Positions 44,852-55,041 of a DNA stretch of 64,000 bases are shown here, piece by piece. This stretch comes from Bin87 sp965220105 (lineage in GTDB: Bacteria > Chloroflexota > Dehalococcoidia > Lucifugimonadales > UBA3495). Both the position numbers and the translations under genes were made by a program. The stretch covers positions 3,844,001-3,908,000 of the forward strand of contig OZ244811.1 of assembly GCA_965220105.1 (NCBI GenBank), in the 5' to 3' direction. The notes beneath the pieces were generated by a model. The model saw only the letters and a program-made list of their open reading frames with translations. It ran no database searches and was not told the origin of the DNA. The first letter of the stretch is position 1, and each line of letters opens with the position of its first letter.

Positions 44852-47556
44852 AGAAGAGAGGAGCCGACGCTGGCGTAATATTTGGAGGCGGCTCCCAGCC
44901 CGAATTCGCCTGTGGCGGCCTCGGTGAACAGCTCGCCCTGCTGGCCAGCATTGATATGCCCATCGACACCCCCGAGGAAACAGCGGCCGGCGAAGCGGCG
45001 GCGAACCTGTGCATCGAGACCATGGGGCCGGTGGGCGGCCTGCTCCACACCGAATATGTTGCCAACGACATGGACGAGATACGCAAGGCGCTGGGCGCGG
45101 AGCAAATCTCCTACTACGGCGGCTCCTATGGCTCCACAGTGGGGGTCTGGTACGCCACCCTCTTCCCCGATTCGGTCCGGGCAATGGTGGTTGACGGCGC
45201 CGACAATCCGGTTGACCAAGCCGCCAACCAACAGGAACGCGTCGCCGAGGAACTGGAGGAACTGGAGGCGATGGAGGCCTTGCTGGAAAAGGCGCTGACC
45301 GCCTGCGCTGATCCGGAGTGCCCGATCTACAACGATGGCGACCCGGTGGGCTACTACCTGCGGGCTGCGCAAAAACTGGGCCTGGTCAACGCGGCGGCGG
45401 ATAATCACCCCGAGGCGGGCGTATTCGGGGTGGTCTCGAACCTTTACAGTGAAGAGCAATGGCCTGACCTGTGGCAGGGTCTGTTCGAACTCAACGAAAA
45501 CGACGATCCCGCGCTCCTGTTGGAGTCTGCCAAGATCCAGTGGCTTGGCGGGGAGTTCGGCGAAGCAAGATTGGCTGACCACGTCAATTGCCTGGACGCC
45601 TGGGTACTGCATCCGGAGGTGGATCGCGCCTCTCAGCTGGATGACTCCGTAGTCACTGAGGCGCTCGTCGAGGAACAGTTGCCCTTGATAACGGCAGCGA
45701 ACCCCTTTTCCGTCGGGGCCTGCCCGTTCTATGACCAGTTCGCCCCCGAACCTCTTGAGGAGCCGCTGGACGGCAGCGGCGTGCCGATACTGGTAGTTGG
45801 CAACCACGACGACCCGGCTACCCCGTTTGCTCAATCCGAAGAGTTGGTAACCGAGGTCCTCAGCAATGGCTATCTGCTGGAGACCTCTCACTACAAGCAC
45901 GTTGTCTATCCCAAGAACCAGTGCGTTAACGGCCACGTTCACCGGGCGCTGATTGACTTGGAACTCCCCAGCGCGCGGCGGGTCTTCTGCGAGGAGGACC
46001 GCACCTTCGCACCAGCGACGCCGGCCGCGCCGGAGCCTGACCCGACGGCCGGCGAGCGGATAGACTGGAGCCCGTGCGGTGCTTTTGAGTGCGGGTCGAT
46101 ACAAGTTCCGGCGGACTACCGGGACCCGGAGGCCGGCAGCATCAATATCGCGCTCAACATGCACCGGGCCACATCTCCGGACCAACGGATCGGCTATCTG
46201 TTGGTGAATCCCGGCGGTCCCGGGGGCAGCGGTCTGGAAATGGTAGCGCTTGCCAAAAGCCCGCAAATGGAACTCAGACCGTTCGCCGATGAACTCGTCG
46301 AACACTTCGACATTGTAGGATTCGACCCTCGCGGAGTCGAGCTCTCCTTTATATCGGAGATATTTTTTGAGCACGTGAAAGGAGTCGACCTCCGCGTATT
46401 GGTGGGGGGCGGTTCCTGGCCCGAATTCGCCTGCGGCGGCCCCGGTGAGCAGCACGACCTGCTTGCCAGCATCGATCTGCCCATCGACACCCCCGAGGAA
46501 ATAGCAGCCGGCGAAGCGGCGGCGAACCTGTGCATCGAGTCAATGGGGCGGGTCGGCGGCCTGCTGCACACCGAATACGTCGCCAGGGACATGGATGAAA
46601 TACGCAAGGCCCTGGGCGCCGAGCAGATCTCTTACTATGGAGCCTCCTACGGATCGGCGGTGGGGGCCTGGTATGCAACGCTCTTCCCCGAGTCGGTCAG
46701 GGCAATGGTGGTTGACGGCGCCGACAACCCGGTTGACCAGGCCGCTAACCAACAGGAACGCGTCGCCGAGGAAGTCGAGGAATACGTACCTTTAGCCGAC
46801 GCTCTCGACCGGGCGCTGGCCGCGTGCGCTGACCCGCAATGCCCGATATACAACGACGGCGACCCGGTTGGCTACTATAAGCAGGCTGTCGCCAAGCTGG
46901 AACTGGTCAACACCGCTATAGATAACCCCCAAGGGGGCCTCTTCGGAGTGATTACGACGGTCTTGTACGATGAATCAACCTGGCCTGACCTGTGGCAGGG
47001 CCTGTACGACCTCAGCGAGAACGACGACCCGTCTATTCTGGCTGGGTACGCCATGATACAGCTGCTGGGCTCGGACCCCCGCGGGGCGAGCTTCACGTCA
47101 CACGTCAATTGCCTGGACAAATGGGTCCTGGACCCGGAGCTCGATCGCGCCACTCAGCTGGATGACCGACCAATCTTTGACGCCGCCATCAAGGATATGT
47201 TCCCATTGCTGGCAGTAATGGAGGGCGCCTTCTTCCCCGAAGCCTGCCCGTACTACGACCAGTTCGCCCCCTCACCTCTTGAGATACCGTTCGACGGCGG
47301 AGGCGTACCGATACTGGTGGTCGGCAACCGCTCCGACCGGGCTACTTCGTTCGGTGAATCTGAGGAGTTCGCAGTCGAGGTGCTCAGCAACGGCTATCTG
47401 CTGGAGACCGATCACCCGACGCACATTGTCTATCCTGCGAACCAGTGCGTCAACGAACATGTTCACCGGGCGCTGATTGACGGCGTGTACCCCAGCGCGC
47501 GGCGGGTCTTCTGCGAGGAGGACCGCACCTTCGCGCCAGCAGCCGCGCCGAACTAA
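44852..47556 (+). pseudogene. Tandem TAP-like alpha/beta hydrolase, 5'-truncated at the IS1380 copy
   Basis: The frame enters from the IS with no native start and encodes ~900 residues in two homologous units. Unit 1 (44880-46020) has EFACGGLGEQ, YYGGSYGS (nucleophile serine), GNHDDPATP and the late HVVYPKNQC. Unit 2 (46050-47550) has its own N-terminal strand region (VNPGGPGGSG, FDPRGV), YYGASYGS, and GNRSDRATS where the usual D-P-A-T-P is changed. Each is like TAP/SlpD-type secreted tripeptidyl aminopeptidases, normally 450-550 aa. Unit 2 has about 25 extra residues between DPRGV and EFACGG. Translation could start only within the IS (ATG 44740 in frame). Confidence 0.75.
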
Positions 47557-47985
47557 CTGGCGGCAGCTTCGGATGAGGTATTCAGCCTTCTGGAGGCGCT
47601 GCTGCCGGAATTGGGAAACCGGCAGAGCGCCACCGAGCAGGAACTGCGGGCTGCCGAGCGCCTGAAGGAGCGGTACGAGGAAATGGGCTACGCGGCCGAG
47701 ATTCAGCCGTTTACCTTCCAGCTGCTGGATTGGAAAAACTTTCGAGAGTTGGTGGAGGCCGCCGTTGAGTCGCCCAGACACCATCAAATGGCCCTCGCGG
47801 TACTCCTGTCCAAGTGGGCCGACAGCGCGATGGTATCGGGGCCGGTGGAAGCGGTGGGAATGGGCCAGAGTGAGGATATGCCAGGGGACGGTCTGGCCGG
47901 AAAAATCGCCCTGATCCAGGAGGGAGAACTTCCTTTCGATGACAAGGTCGTGGTTGGGCCCCGTACACTATCAGAACAACGATGA
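47557..47985 (+). pseudogene. M28-type peptidase fragment
   Basis: In the same frame as the preceding hydrolase but after its TAA stop, the sequence reads LLPELGNRQSATEQELRAAERLKERYEEMGYAAEI and, later, GQSEDMPGDGLAGKIALIQEGELPF. This is the start of M28 aminopeptidases with a PA domain. No start codon precedes the first helix and no zinc-binding half follows. It is a truncated relic. Confidence 0.55.
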
Positions 47986-48422
47986 ACAGGAGGCCGAGGA
48001 TGCCGGAGAATACGAGTGCTGCGATACCGCAACCAAAGCGCTGAGCCTAAAAGTCCCGACGAGTTCCCCGACTTTCGCATCCGTACCCAAGCGTGGGCAG
48101 TTATTCCAATCAGCACCAGCAGGCCGATGAACGCCGTGAGCAGTCCCAAGAAAATCAGAGCCCGTCCCCGCCCGTCATTTGGTATTTGCCCCTTCCTGAG
48201 CTAATTACAGTTCCGTCACGTGCGAGGTCTAGCACGGCCCACCTAAAGTCGTTTCGGTATTTGCGCTTTTCGGCACCGTGCTTCCTGAGCTCTTGTGGCT
48301 CATTCAAAGTGGGTCTCAACCCAATCGTACATAGTCTTGAGACTGGCTTCGCCACCTTGGCAGCGCAGGGCATGTACAACGATTGGGTGCCAATCAGTTC
48401 CTGGCCTTTCTCCGAACGGCAT
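47950..48422 (-). pseudogene. Decayed winged-helix / membrane protein gene
   Basis: On the minus strand ATG 48422, behind GGGAGGGCAATCAAAT, starts MPFGERPGTDWHPIVVHALRCQGG and SLKTMYDWVETHFE-stop. A shifted frame continues with PQELRKHGAEKRKYRNDFRW and AVLDLARDGTVISSGRGKYQMTGG, resembling the N-terminal winged helix of Mrr-type proteins. After a further shift come two hydrophobic helices (LIFLGLLTAFIGLLVLIGIT and GIAALVFSGILGLLFIVVLI). At least three frameshifts. It overlaps the M28 relic end to end. Confidence 0.5.
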
Positions 48423-48469
48423 ATTTGATTGCCCTCCCTAAAGTCTGGACATGCTATGCTGGCAGACAC

Positions 48470-48625
48470 ATGATGCAGACCGGAAACCGCGCCTACAGCG
48501 GCATTGAACGAAAACGCAAGCGTCGCCAGATGAAGCGCTCCAAAAAGGGCGGCGCCACCAAGGCCCGGCGGCGCAGTTCCAAAGACCGAATGATGGCGCT
48601 GCGCCACAAGGGCCAGTTGCCGTGA
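48470..48625 (+). CDS. Small very basic protein, 51 aa
   Basis: MMQTGNRAYSGIERKRKRRQ and then MKRSKKGGATKARRRSS; almost 40% Lys/Arg. It could be a nucleic-acid-binding peptide. No family recognised and no strong ribosome-binding site; the codon use is coherent. It could also be chance in an Arg/Lys-rich frame. Confidence 0.35.
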   Translation: MMQTGNRAYSGIERKRKRRQMKRSKKGGATKARRRSSKDRMMALRHKGQLP

Positions 48626-48892
48626 ATCTGCCGTGAATCTGTCGGGTAGCTACCGGGCCTCAAGGCTACCGGGCCTCCCCACCCGGTTGGTCTGAAATTT
48701 GCAGCGTTGGCGTGAGCGTGGTGTGACCGGCGGGTAACGACTCAATCGGTTGCGTCTGTGGGATGAAAAGCACCGGTTCGAACCGCATATTTCTTGACAG
48801 TGGTATCGCTATTCCGTAGCATTACGCCAATAGAATTGTCGGATTCGCGTATCACTGCTGCCCGATGGGCCAGTGCCACAGGAGGGAGACCG

Positions 48893-50293
48893 ATGGCCAA
48901 CCGAGAAGACATCGCGCTGATGGGCCACCTGATGCGTCGGGCGGGGTTCAGCGCGACCCACGAGGAACTACTGGAAAGGGCCAGCAACGGCTATGCAGCG
49001 ACGGTAGAACAGCTGCTGCATCCCGAGGATTTTGATCCGGTGGATGACGATGTTCTGTTCCGGTTTCTGCCCGGTTACGAGGGGGCTTTGGGGCCGCCGC
49101 TGAACCAGGCGGAGTGGATGTACCGGATGGTCAACACCGAGCGGCCGCTGGAAGAAAAGATGGCGCTGTTCTGGCACCAGCTATTCGCCACGGGGAACTC
49201 CAAGGTGGACAACCCGCCGGAACTAACCCAGCAGATCGAGATGTTTCGCCGGCACGGGCTGGGCAGCTTCCGCGAGCTGCTGGTGCAACTGGCGCAGAAT
49301 CCGGCCATGCTTTTCTGGCTGGACAATAACGGCAACCACCTGGGCGCCATCAACGAGAACTGGGGTCGGGAGTTGCTGGAGCTGTTCTCCATGGGAGTGG
49401 GCAACTACTCTGAGGACGACATCAAGGAAGCCTCCCGGGCCTTCACGGGCTGGACCGTAGGACCCAAGATTCCGCGGAACCCGCTGGGACGCTTCTACTG
49501 GAGTTTTGAATACCGGCCCGAAGACCACGACGATGGCGAGAAGACCTTCCTGGGTCGTACCGGGAATTTCAACGGGCAGGACATCATCGATATTGTGGTG
49601 AACCAGCCGGCGACGGCCCGGTTCCTGGCCCGCCACCTGTACAACTTCTTCGTGGCGGATGAGCCGCAGGTGCCCAGCTGGAACATCAATCCGCCCAACG
49701 ACCCGGACGCCATCGACCAGTTGGTGGCGGCGTACGACGAGTCCAACGGGGATATCCGATCGGTGCTGCGGGTGCTGTTCAACTCCGAATTCTTCAAGGA
49801 AGCCCGGTTCTCCCGGGTGAAGAGCCCGGCCGAGCTGGTGATTGGAACGGCCCGCATAGCGGGGAACTTCTCCGGGCCGCGGCCCGGGTTCAACTCGCTG
49901 GCCTTCGAGTGTGGGTTCCAGGGGCAGGAACTGCTGAATCCGCCCAGCGTCGAGAGCTGGCACACCGGCCCGGAGTGGATTGACGGCGGAGCGCTGGTGC
50001 GTCGGGTGAACTATGCGGCCAACATCCTGGGCGACACTTCGCTGCCGGGCGTGCGGGCCATCGTGGCGAACCTCCGTTCCCGGGGCACGCTGAAGCCGGA
50101 AGAAATGGTGGATGCCTGCCTGGAAATGGTGGGCCCGCTGGACGTTAGTGACGAAACACGCGTCGAGCTGCTGGATCAGGCGCGGAGCGACGGCGATCTG
50201 CGGTGGGAGGATGAAACTGCGTCCGCCTCCGAGCGAAGGGTCGGCATCATGCTGGCGCTTATTGCCGCGTCTCGAGACTTTCAGTTCGCCTAA
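48893..50293 (+). CDS. DUF1800 protein (cassette 1)
   Basis: 466 aa from ATG 48893, chosen for CAGGAGGGAGACCG upstream. DUF1800 landmarks: LMGHLMRRAGFSAT at the N-terminus, KMALFWHQLFATGNSKV, MLFWLDNNGNHLGAINENWGRELLELFSMGVGNYSEDDIKEASRAFTGW in consecutive blocks, NQPATARFLARHLYNFFV, and NPPSVESWHTGPEWI near the end. No signal peptide. The function is unknown; DUF1800 and DUF1501 genes are almost always adjacent. The next gene follows after 45 bases. Confidence 0.9.
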   Translation: MANREDIALMGHLMRRAGFSATHEELLERASNGYAATVEQLLHPEDFDPVDDDVLFRFLPGYEGALGPPLNQAEWMYRMVNTERPLEEKMALFWHQLFATGNSKVDNPPELTQQIEMFRRHGLGSFRELLVQLAQNPAMLFWLDNNGNHLGAINENWGRELLELFSMGVGNYSEDDIKEASRAFTGWTVGPKIPRNPLGRFYWSFEYRPEDHDDGEKTFLGRTGNFNGQDIIDIVVNQPATARFLARHLYNFFVADEPQVPSWNINPPNDPDAIDQLVAAYDESNGDIRSVLRVLFNSEFFKEARFSRVKSPAELVIGTARIAGNFSGPRPGFNSLAFECGFQGQELLNPPSVESWHTGPEWIDGGALVRRVNYAANILGDTSLPGVRAIVANLRSRGTLKPEEMVDACLEMVGPLDVSDETRVELLDQARSDGDLRWEDETASASERRVGIMLALIAASRDFQFA

Positions 50294-50338
50294 CCCGTTG
50301 ACTCGGATTGGGTGTCGGTAAAATCAGGGAGGAACAAC

Positions 50339-51475
50339 ATGGCGACGACGAAGAAAGATCCGGTGGTGGTGGTCCTGCAGATGACCGGGGCCAACGACTA
50401 CCTGAACACCATCATTCCCTACACCAACCCGCACTATCGGGATGCCCGCCCCCGGGTGGGGATTCCGGAAGACCAGGTGTTGCCGATCAACGACGAACTG
50501 GCCTTCAACCCGCAAATGGGGGCGATCAAGAAGCTTTACGACGAGGGCAAGGTAGCCATCATCCACGGAATCGGCTACGAAAATTCGCCCCGTTCGCACT
50601 TCCGCTCGATGGATATCTGGCACACTTGCGAGCCGGACATCGTGGGCACGGAAGGATGGGCTGGGCGGGTCATACGAGACTTGGACCCGCGTGGTGAAAA
50701 CGTGCTGAAGGGCGTCAACTTCGGGCAGGGGCTGCCGCGCGCGCTGGCGCTGCGGGGCGTGCCGGTCACCTCGGTGTCCAGCCTGGAGACGTACGGCGTG
50801 TTGTCCAGCGTGCCGGGTGTGGCGGAAGAGGAAGAACGCAACGAGCTGCTGAACCGGTTCGCCCGGATGTATTCTCCGACCATTGGCACGGGCCCGACCA
50901 TGGATTATCTGGGACAGACCGGTCGGGACGCGCTGAAGGGCGCCGATATCGTCCGCTCGGCGCCGGAGATGTATTCCTCCACGGTGGAGTACGCCGATAC
51001 GCCCATCGCCAAGTATCTGCGGGATATCGCGCAGGTGTACCTGGCCGATCTGGGCACGCAGATGTTCTACACGCAGCACGGCAGCTTTGACTCGCACTTC
51101 AATCAGCCGCCGATGCACACCAAGCTGTGGATCGACATGTCCCGGGCGATCAGCGACTTCTTTGACGACCTGGCGGAGCACGATGCCGGCGACAACCTGA
51201 TCATGGTGCTGTTCACCGAGTTCGGCCGTCGGGTTAAGGACAACGGCACCGGCACCGACCACGGAGCCGGCGGCGCTGCATTTGTCATCGGGAACCAGGT
51301 GAAGGGCGGCATGTACAGCACCTACCCGTCCCTGAAGCCCGAGGACCTCTCCCAGGGCGACCTGGAACCCAACTACGATTTTCGCGGGTTGTATTCCACC
51401 GTCATCGAGCGCTGGCTGGGGCTGGACCCGGTTCCCATCGTCGGTGGCAATTTCGAGCAACTGGCTTTCGTTTAG
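50339..51475 (+). CDS. DUF1501 protein (cassette 1)
   Basis: 378 aa from ATG 50339 behind GGGAGGAACAAC. The family belongs to the alkaline-phosphatase/sulfatase-like fold: VVVVLQMTGANDYLNTIIPY, GIGYENSPRSHFRSMDIWHT, MFYTQHGSFDSHFNQ, LIMVLFTEFGRRVKDNGTGTDHGAGGAAFVIG. Most DUF1501 proteins carry a Tat signal; this one starts directly at the first core strand, so it should be cytoplasmic. It is predicted to act with the DUF1800 partner; substrate unknown. Confidence 0.9.
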   Translation: MATTKKDPVVVVLQMTGANDYLNTIIPYTNPHYRDARPRVGIPEDQVLPINDELAFNPQMGAIKKLYDEGKVAIIHGIGYENSPRSHFRSMDIWHTCEPDIVGTEGWAGRVIRDLDPRGENVLKGVNFGQGLPRALALRGVPVTSVSSLETYGVLSSVPGVAEEEERNELLNRFARMYSPTIGTGPTMDYLGQTGRDALKGADIVRSAPEMYSSTVEYADTPIAKYLRDIAQVYLADLGTQMFYTQHGSFDSHFNQPPMHTKLWIDMSRAISDFFDDLAEHDAGDNLIMVLFTEFGRRVKDNGTGTDHGAGGAAFVIGNQVKGGMYSTYPSLKPEDLSQGDLEPNYDFRGLYSTVIERWLGLDPVPIVGGNFEQLAFV

Positions 51476-51522
51476 CCCAGCGCGCCGGAATAGCGCGGTC
51501 GGAATCACGCGGGAGGTGAAAG

Positions 51523-52521
51523 ATGCTTACCACAGTTGCCGCCGGAAGGGTATTTGACTACAGCTACTGCCTGGGCATGTACGGCATGTCGGGGCAGGGC
51601 TTCTGGACGCCGCAGGACTTTGCGCTGGCCGACGACGGGATGGTTTTCGTGCTGAGTCGGGGCGCTGAGGAGCTCGGTCAGCGCATCAGCAAAGTCACGC
51701 TGGAGCACGAGTTTTTGGGTCAATTCGGCGCGTACGGGAGAGGGGATGGCCAGTTCGTGTGGCCCCGCTCCATCGTCCTTGACGAACAGGGAATGGTGTA
51801 CGCGTCGGACGATTTCCTGAACCGTATCTCCATTTTCGAGCCGGACGGCACGTTCCAGGGTAGTTGGGGCGAGGCCGGAGATGGCAAGGGCCAGTTCAAC
51901 GGAGCCAGCGGCCTGGCTTTCGATTCCGAGGGGAACGTGCTGGTCGTTGACGCCATGAATCATCGGGTGCAGCGCTTCACCAAAGAGGGCGGCTACCTGG
52001 GCGGCTTCGGTCGCCACGGCGCCGATGATGGCGAGTTGAATATGCCCTGGGGGATGTGCGTGGACGACGCGGGTAACGTATACGTTGCGGACTGGAAGAA
52101 CGACCGGGTGCAGAAATTCGATCCGGACGGTAACTTCCTGCTTAAGTTCGAAGCATCGTCGACCGGCGTTGGCGACCTGCACGGACCCACCGACGTGGCC
52201 GTGGACTCGGAAGGCGACGTTTACGTGACCGACTGGGGGAACCACCGTTTGCAGGTGTACGGGCCGGACGGTCGCTTTGTCGCCACACTGGTAGGCGACG
52301 CGCAGCAACCTTCGCCGTGGACGCAGACCTACATCGACGCGAACCCGGATATCATCAAGGCCCGCCGACGAGTCAATCTGGAACCGGAGTGGCGCTTCCG
52401 ACGACCGGTGGCGGTGCAGATTGACGACCAGGACCGGATATTCGTGCTGGAGGCGGCCCGCCACCGCATCCAGATTTACGACAAGGTCAAGGACTACGAG
52501 GAGCATCCGCTGAATTTGTAA
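51523..52521 (+). CDS. NHL-repeat beta-propeller protein (cassette 1)
   Basis: 332 aa from ATG 51523 behind GGGAGGTGAAAG. About six NHL repeats, each with the pattern P-x-G-(V/L)-A-x-D-x-x-G-N-x-Y-V-x-D-x-x-N-x-R-(V/I)-Q, for example ASGLAFDSEGNVLVVDAMNHRVQRF and PTDVAVDSEGDVYVTDWGNHRLQVY (partial strings). No signal peptide. Propellers of this kind bind proteins or small ligands and sometimes act as lyases. Cotranscribed with DUF1800/DUF1501; a perfect terminator follows. Confidence 0.88.
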   Translation: MLTTVAAGRVFDYSYCLGMYGMSGQGFWTPQDFALADDGMVFVLSRGAEELGQRISKVTLEHEFLGQFGAYGRGDGQFVWPRSIVLDEQGMVYASDDFLNRISIFEPDGTFQGSWGEAGDGKGQFNGASGLAFDSEGNVLVVDAMNHRVQRFTKEGGYLGGFGRHGADDGELNMPWGMCVDDAGNVYVADWKNDRVQKFDPDGNFLLKFEASSTGVGDLHGPTDVAVDSEGDVYVTDWGNHRLQVYGPDGRFVATLVGDAQQPSPWTQTYIDANPDIIKARRRVNLEPEWRFRRPVAVQIDDQDRIFVLEAARHRIQIYDKVKDYEEHPLNL

Positions 52522-52548
52522 GTTTCGGGCGGGGCTAGCCTCGCCCCA

Positions 52549-52580
52549 ACCCCTCTCCCGGTGGGAGAGGGGTTTTTTTT
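52549..52580 (+). terminator. Intrinsic terminator after cassette 1
   Basis: CCCCTCTCCC-GGT-GGGAGAGGGG followed by eight T: a 10-bp perfect stem with a T tract, 28 bases after the NHL stop codon. Confidence 0.92.
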
Positions 52581-52659
52581 GCTTCGGTCGGCGTGTTCGC
52601 TCGGCGGGGGTATAATGGGCCCATGAACAGGCGCGAAATTTTCTACAGGGAGGAGCGTT

Positions 52660-53187
52660 ATGACGCAGCAAGCGACCGCGATTGATCCGAGCAGGACAGC
52701 CGTATTGATAATGGATTTTCAGCAGCGCATCATCGCCAACGTGGCGTCGGAGCCGGACGCGGTGGTGGGCAACGCGGCGAAGGCGCTGGCCGCTGCCAGG
52801 GGCGCCGGCATCCCGGTGATATACGTCATGCACCGTGGTGGCCCCTTCGCGGACTACGCTCCCGACGTGGAGCTGCACGGAGGCGTTGCGCCGGCGGAAG
52901 GGGACCTGGTGATCACCAAGACCAAGCCCGGGCCCTTCTCCACCACCGCGCTGGACGTCACCTTGCGGGAGGGCGGGCGAGACAACCTGGTGGTGATGGG
53001 TGTGGCCACCAGCGGATGCGTGCTGTCCGCCGTGCGGTGGGCGGTTGACGTCAACTACACCTTCACGGTGCTTTCCGACGCCTGTTCCGACGGCGATCCC
53101 GAAGTGCACCGGGTGCTGACCGAAAAGGTCTACCCCCGCCAGGGTCAGGTTATATCTACGGACGAGTTCGTGCGGGCGGTAGCGTAG
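52660..53187 (+). CDS. Isochorismatase-family cysteine hydrolase
   Basis: 175 aa from ATG 52660 behind GGGAGGAGCGTT. The catalytic triad positions of the family are visible: D19 in LIMDFQQ, the lysine of TKTKPGPFSTT, and the cysteine of GVATSGCVLSA preceded by the usual cis-peptide loop. A tail VLSDACSDGDPEVH is also conserved. Members hydrolyse amides such as nicotinamide, N-carbamoyl or oxamate-type substrates. No signal peptide; apparently monocistronic. Confidence 0.88.
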   Translation: MTQQATAIDPSRTAVLIMDFQQRIIANVASEPDAVVGNAAKALAAARGAGIPVIYVMHRGGPFADYAPDVELHGGVAPAEGDLVITKTKPGPFSTTALDVTLREGGRDNLVVMGVATSGCVLSAVRWAVDVNYTFTVLSDACSDGDPEVHRVLTEKVYPRQGQVISTDEFVRAVA

Positions 53188-53234
53188 GTCTCGCTGGTTC
53201 GGCGTCATGGGGGTGACGCGCTCATGCGTACCCA

Positions 53235-53348
53235 CATTGTCATTGCGAGCGTAGCGTGGCAATCTCGTCGTCGTAGCAACGGCGGTTCGCCGACGTGTGT
53301 TCAACCGCATCGAGATTGCCACGTCGCTGTGCTCCTCGCAATGACAGA
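53235..53348. repeat. Palindromic REP-like repeat, copy 2
   Basis: Left arm TTGTCATTGCGAGCGTAGCG followed by TGGCAATCTCG; right arm CGAGATTGCCACGTCGCTGTGCTCCTCGCAATGACA in inverted order around a ~45-base loop. It matches the copy at 20561-20690 in arms but not in loop. It is followed by another GC-rich palindrome (CACCCCGGGTCAAGCCCGGGG, 53390-53410). Confidence 0.8.
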
Positions 53349-53469
53349 TTAAAGTGGGCACGCGTGAGGGGTGACGCGGGTTTCGCCCTCACCCCGGGTC
53401 AAGCCCGGGGCAGGCTCCAACCCTCTCCTACCAGGAGAGAGGCATTGACAGATCATCAGGAGAAGCGTG

Positions 53470-55008
53470 ATGAAGTATGACGTAATTGTTATCGGAGCGG
53501 GTTCCGCCGGCGGAACGATCGCGACGCGACTGTCCGAGGACCCCAATCGGTCCGTTCTGTTGCTGGAGGCCGGTCCCGATTATCCAGATTTGGACCAGAC
53601 GCCCGACGACCTGAAATTCGGCTACGCGCCGCGGGCTTCGGAGATGGGCGCACCGCACAACTGGTCGTTTGTCGGAACGGGTACTCCCCAGCAGACCGAA
53701 CCGGTCGCCGTGCCGCGCGGGCGGGTAGTGGGTGGCACCAGCGCCATCAACGGCCAGGTGTTCCTGCGAGGCGTGCCGGAGGACTACGACCGGTGGGCCA
53801 GTTGGGGGAATGACGAATGGAGTTACGTCAACGTGCTGCCCTTCTTCAGGCGCCAGGAGACCGACACCGACATACGTGATGACTTCCACGGTTTTGACGG
53901 CCCGATACCGGTGCGGCGGCACAAACGCGAGGATTGGCTCCCGTTGCAGGTGGCGTTCAACGAGGCTTGCCTGGACGTCGGGTACGCCGAGGTGTACGAC
54001 CACAATCATCCCGATTCGACGGGGGTGGGACCGTTCCCGATGAACAATCCCAACGGCGTCCGGATGAGCACCGCCCTGACCTACGTGAACCCGAACCGCC
54101 ACCGACTGAACCTGACGATTCGGGCCAACGTGCGGGTGCGGCGGGTACTGTTTGACGGTTTGCGGGCCGTGGGCGTTGAGGTTGAGAGCGGAGACGAGAC
54201 CTTCCACATCGAAGGCGAACAGGTCGTCCTCAGCAGCGGGGCGATAGCCTCGCCGCAACTGCTGATGCTGTCGGGCGTGGGTCCGGCGGAGCAGCTGAGG
54301 CGGCTGGGGATTCCGGTGGTCAAAGATTTGCCGGGAGTGGGCCAGAACCTGCGGGACCATCCGCTGGTTCCGGTGAGGGTTAAGGTGAAGGACGATTTTC
54401 CGCTGGACGCCGACGCTCCCCGGATACAAACGGTGCTACGGTACACGGCAGGCGGCTCGGACCTGCGGAATGACATGCAAATCTTTCCCTCGTCGTTCTC
54501 CACGCCATTGGGCGGCGACCCGTATGCCAACGAGGGCATCCGGATTACGTGCATGATGGAGCTGGCCGAAAGCGCCGGAGAGTTGACGCTGCAATCCACC
54601 GATCCCGATGTTCAGCCTCACATTTACTGCCGATACCTGGAAGCGGACTGGGACCGGGCGCGGATGCGGGAGTCAGTCCACATCGTGCTGAGCCTGCTGG
54701 AGCACGAAGCGTTCAAGGACATATATGACGGTCTCATCGAACCCACCGAGGCCGACCTGGTGTCCGACGAAGCGCTGGATGACTGGATGTTGCGCGAGGT
54801 GTGCATCGGCCAGCATCTGTCCGGCACCTGCAAGATGGGCCCGGCTTCGGACCCGATGGCCGTGGTGGATCAATATTGTCGGGTGCAGGGGATCGAGAAC
54901 CTGCGGGTTGCCGACGCATCGGTCATGCCCGACGTGATTCGCGCCAACACCAACTGCACGACTATCATGATTGGCGAGCGGGTGGCGGAGTGGATTGCTG
55001 AGGGGTAA
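53470..55008 (+). CDS. GMC-family FAD-dependent oxidoreductase
   Basis: 512 aa from ATG 53470, behind AGGAGAAGCGTG. FAD dinucleotide fold KYDVIVIGAGSAGGTIATRLSED, GMC signature 1 GRVVGGTSAINGQVFLRG, signature 2 GAIASPQLLMLSGVGP, and the C-terminal catalytic block GQHLSGTCKMGP and VADASVMPDVIRANTNCTTIMIGE with histidine and asparagine at the usual places. GMC enzymes oxidise alcohols, choline or sugars. It is soluble and cytoplasmic. The nearest relatives by pattern are choline-dehydrogenase-like; the exact substrate is unknown. Confidence 0.92.
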   Translation: MKYDVIVIGAGSAGGTIATRLSEDPNRSVLLLEAGPDYPDLDQTPDDLKFGYAPRASEMGAPHNWSFVGTGTPQQTEPVAVPRGRVVGGTSAINGQVFLRGVPEDYDRWASWGNDEWSYVNVLPFFRRQETDTDIRDDFHGFDGPIPVRRHKREDWLPLQVAFNEACLDVGYAEVYDHNHPDSTGVGPFPMNNPNGVRMSTALTYVNPNRHRLNLTIRANVRVRRVLFDGLRAVGVEVESGDETFHIEGEQVVLSSGAIASPQLLMLSGVGPAEQLRRLGIPVVKDLPGVGQNLRDHPLVPVRVKVKDDFPLDADAPRIQTVLRYTAGGSDLRNDMQIFPSSFSTPLGGDPYANEGIRITCMMELAESAGELTLQSTDPDVQPHIYCRYLEADWDRARMRESVHIVLSLLEHEAFKDIYDGLIEPTEADLVSDEALDDWMLREVCIGQHLSGTCKMGPASDPMAVVDQYCRVQGIENLRVADASVMPDVIRANTNCTTIMIGERVAEWIAEG

Positions 55009-55041
55009 AGGGGTAGCGTGGGCGTTTTCCCTCGCCCCCGG

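Noticed and set aside
50324..51508. 394-aa minus-strand frame
   Set aside because: Shadow of the DUF1501 gene.
51505..53361. 618-aa minus-strand frame
   Set aside because: Shadow across the NHL and isochorismatase genes and a terminator; no motif.
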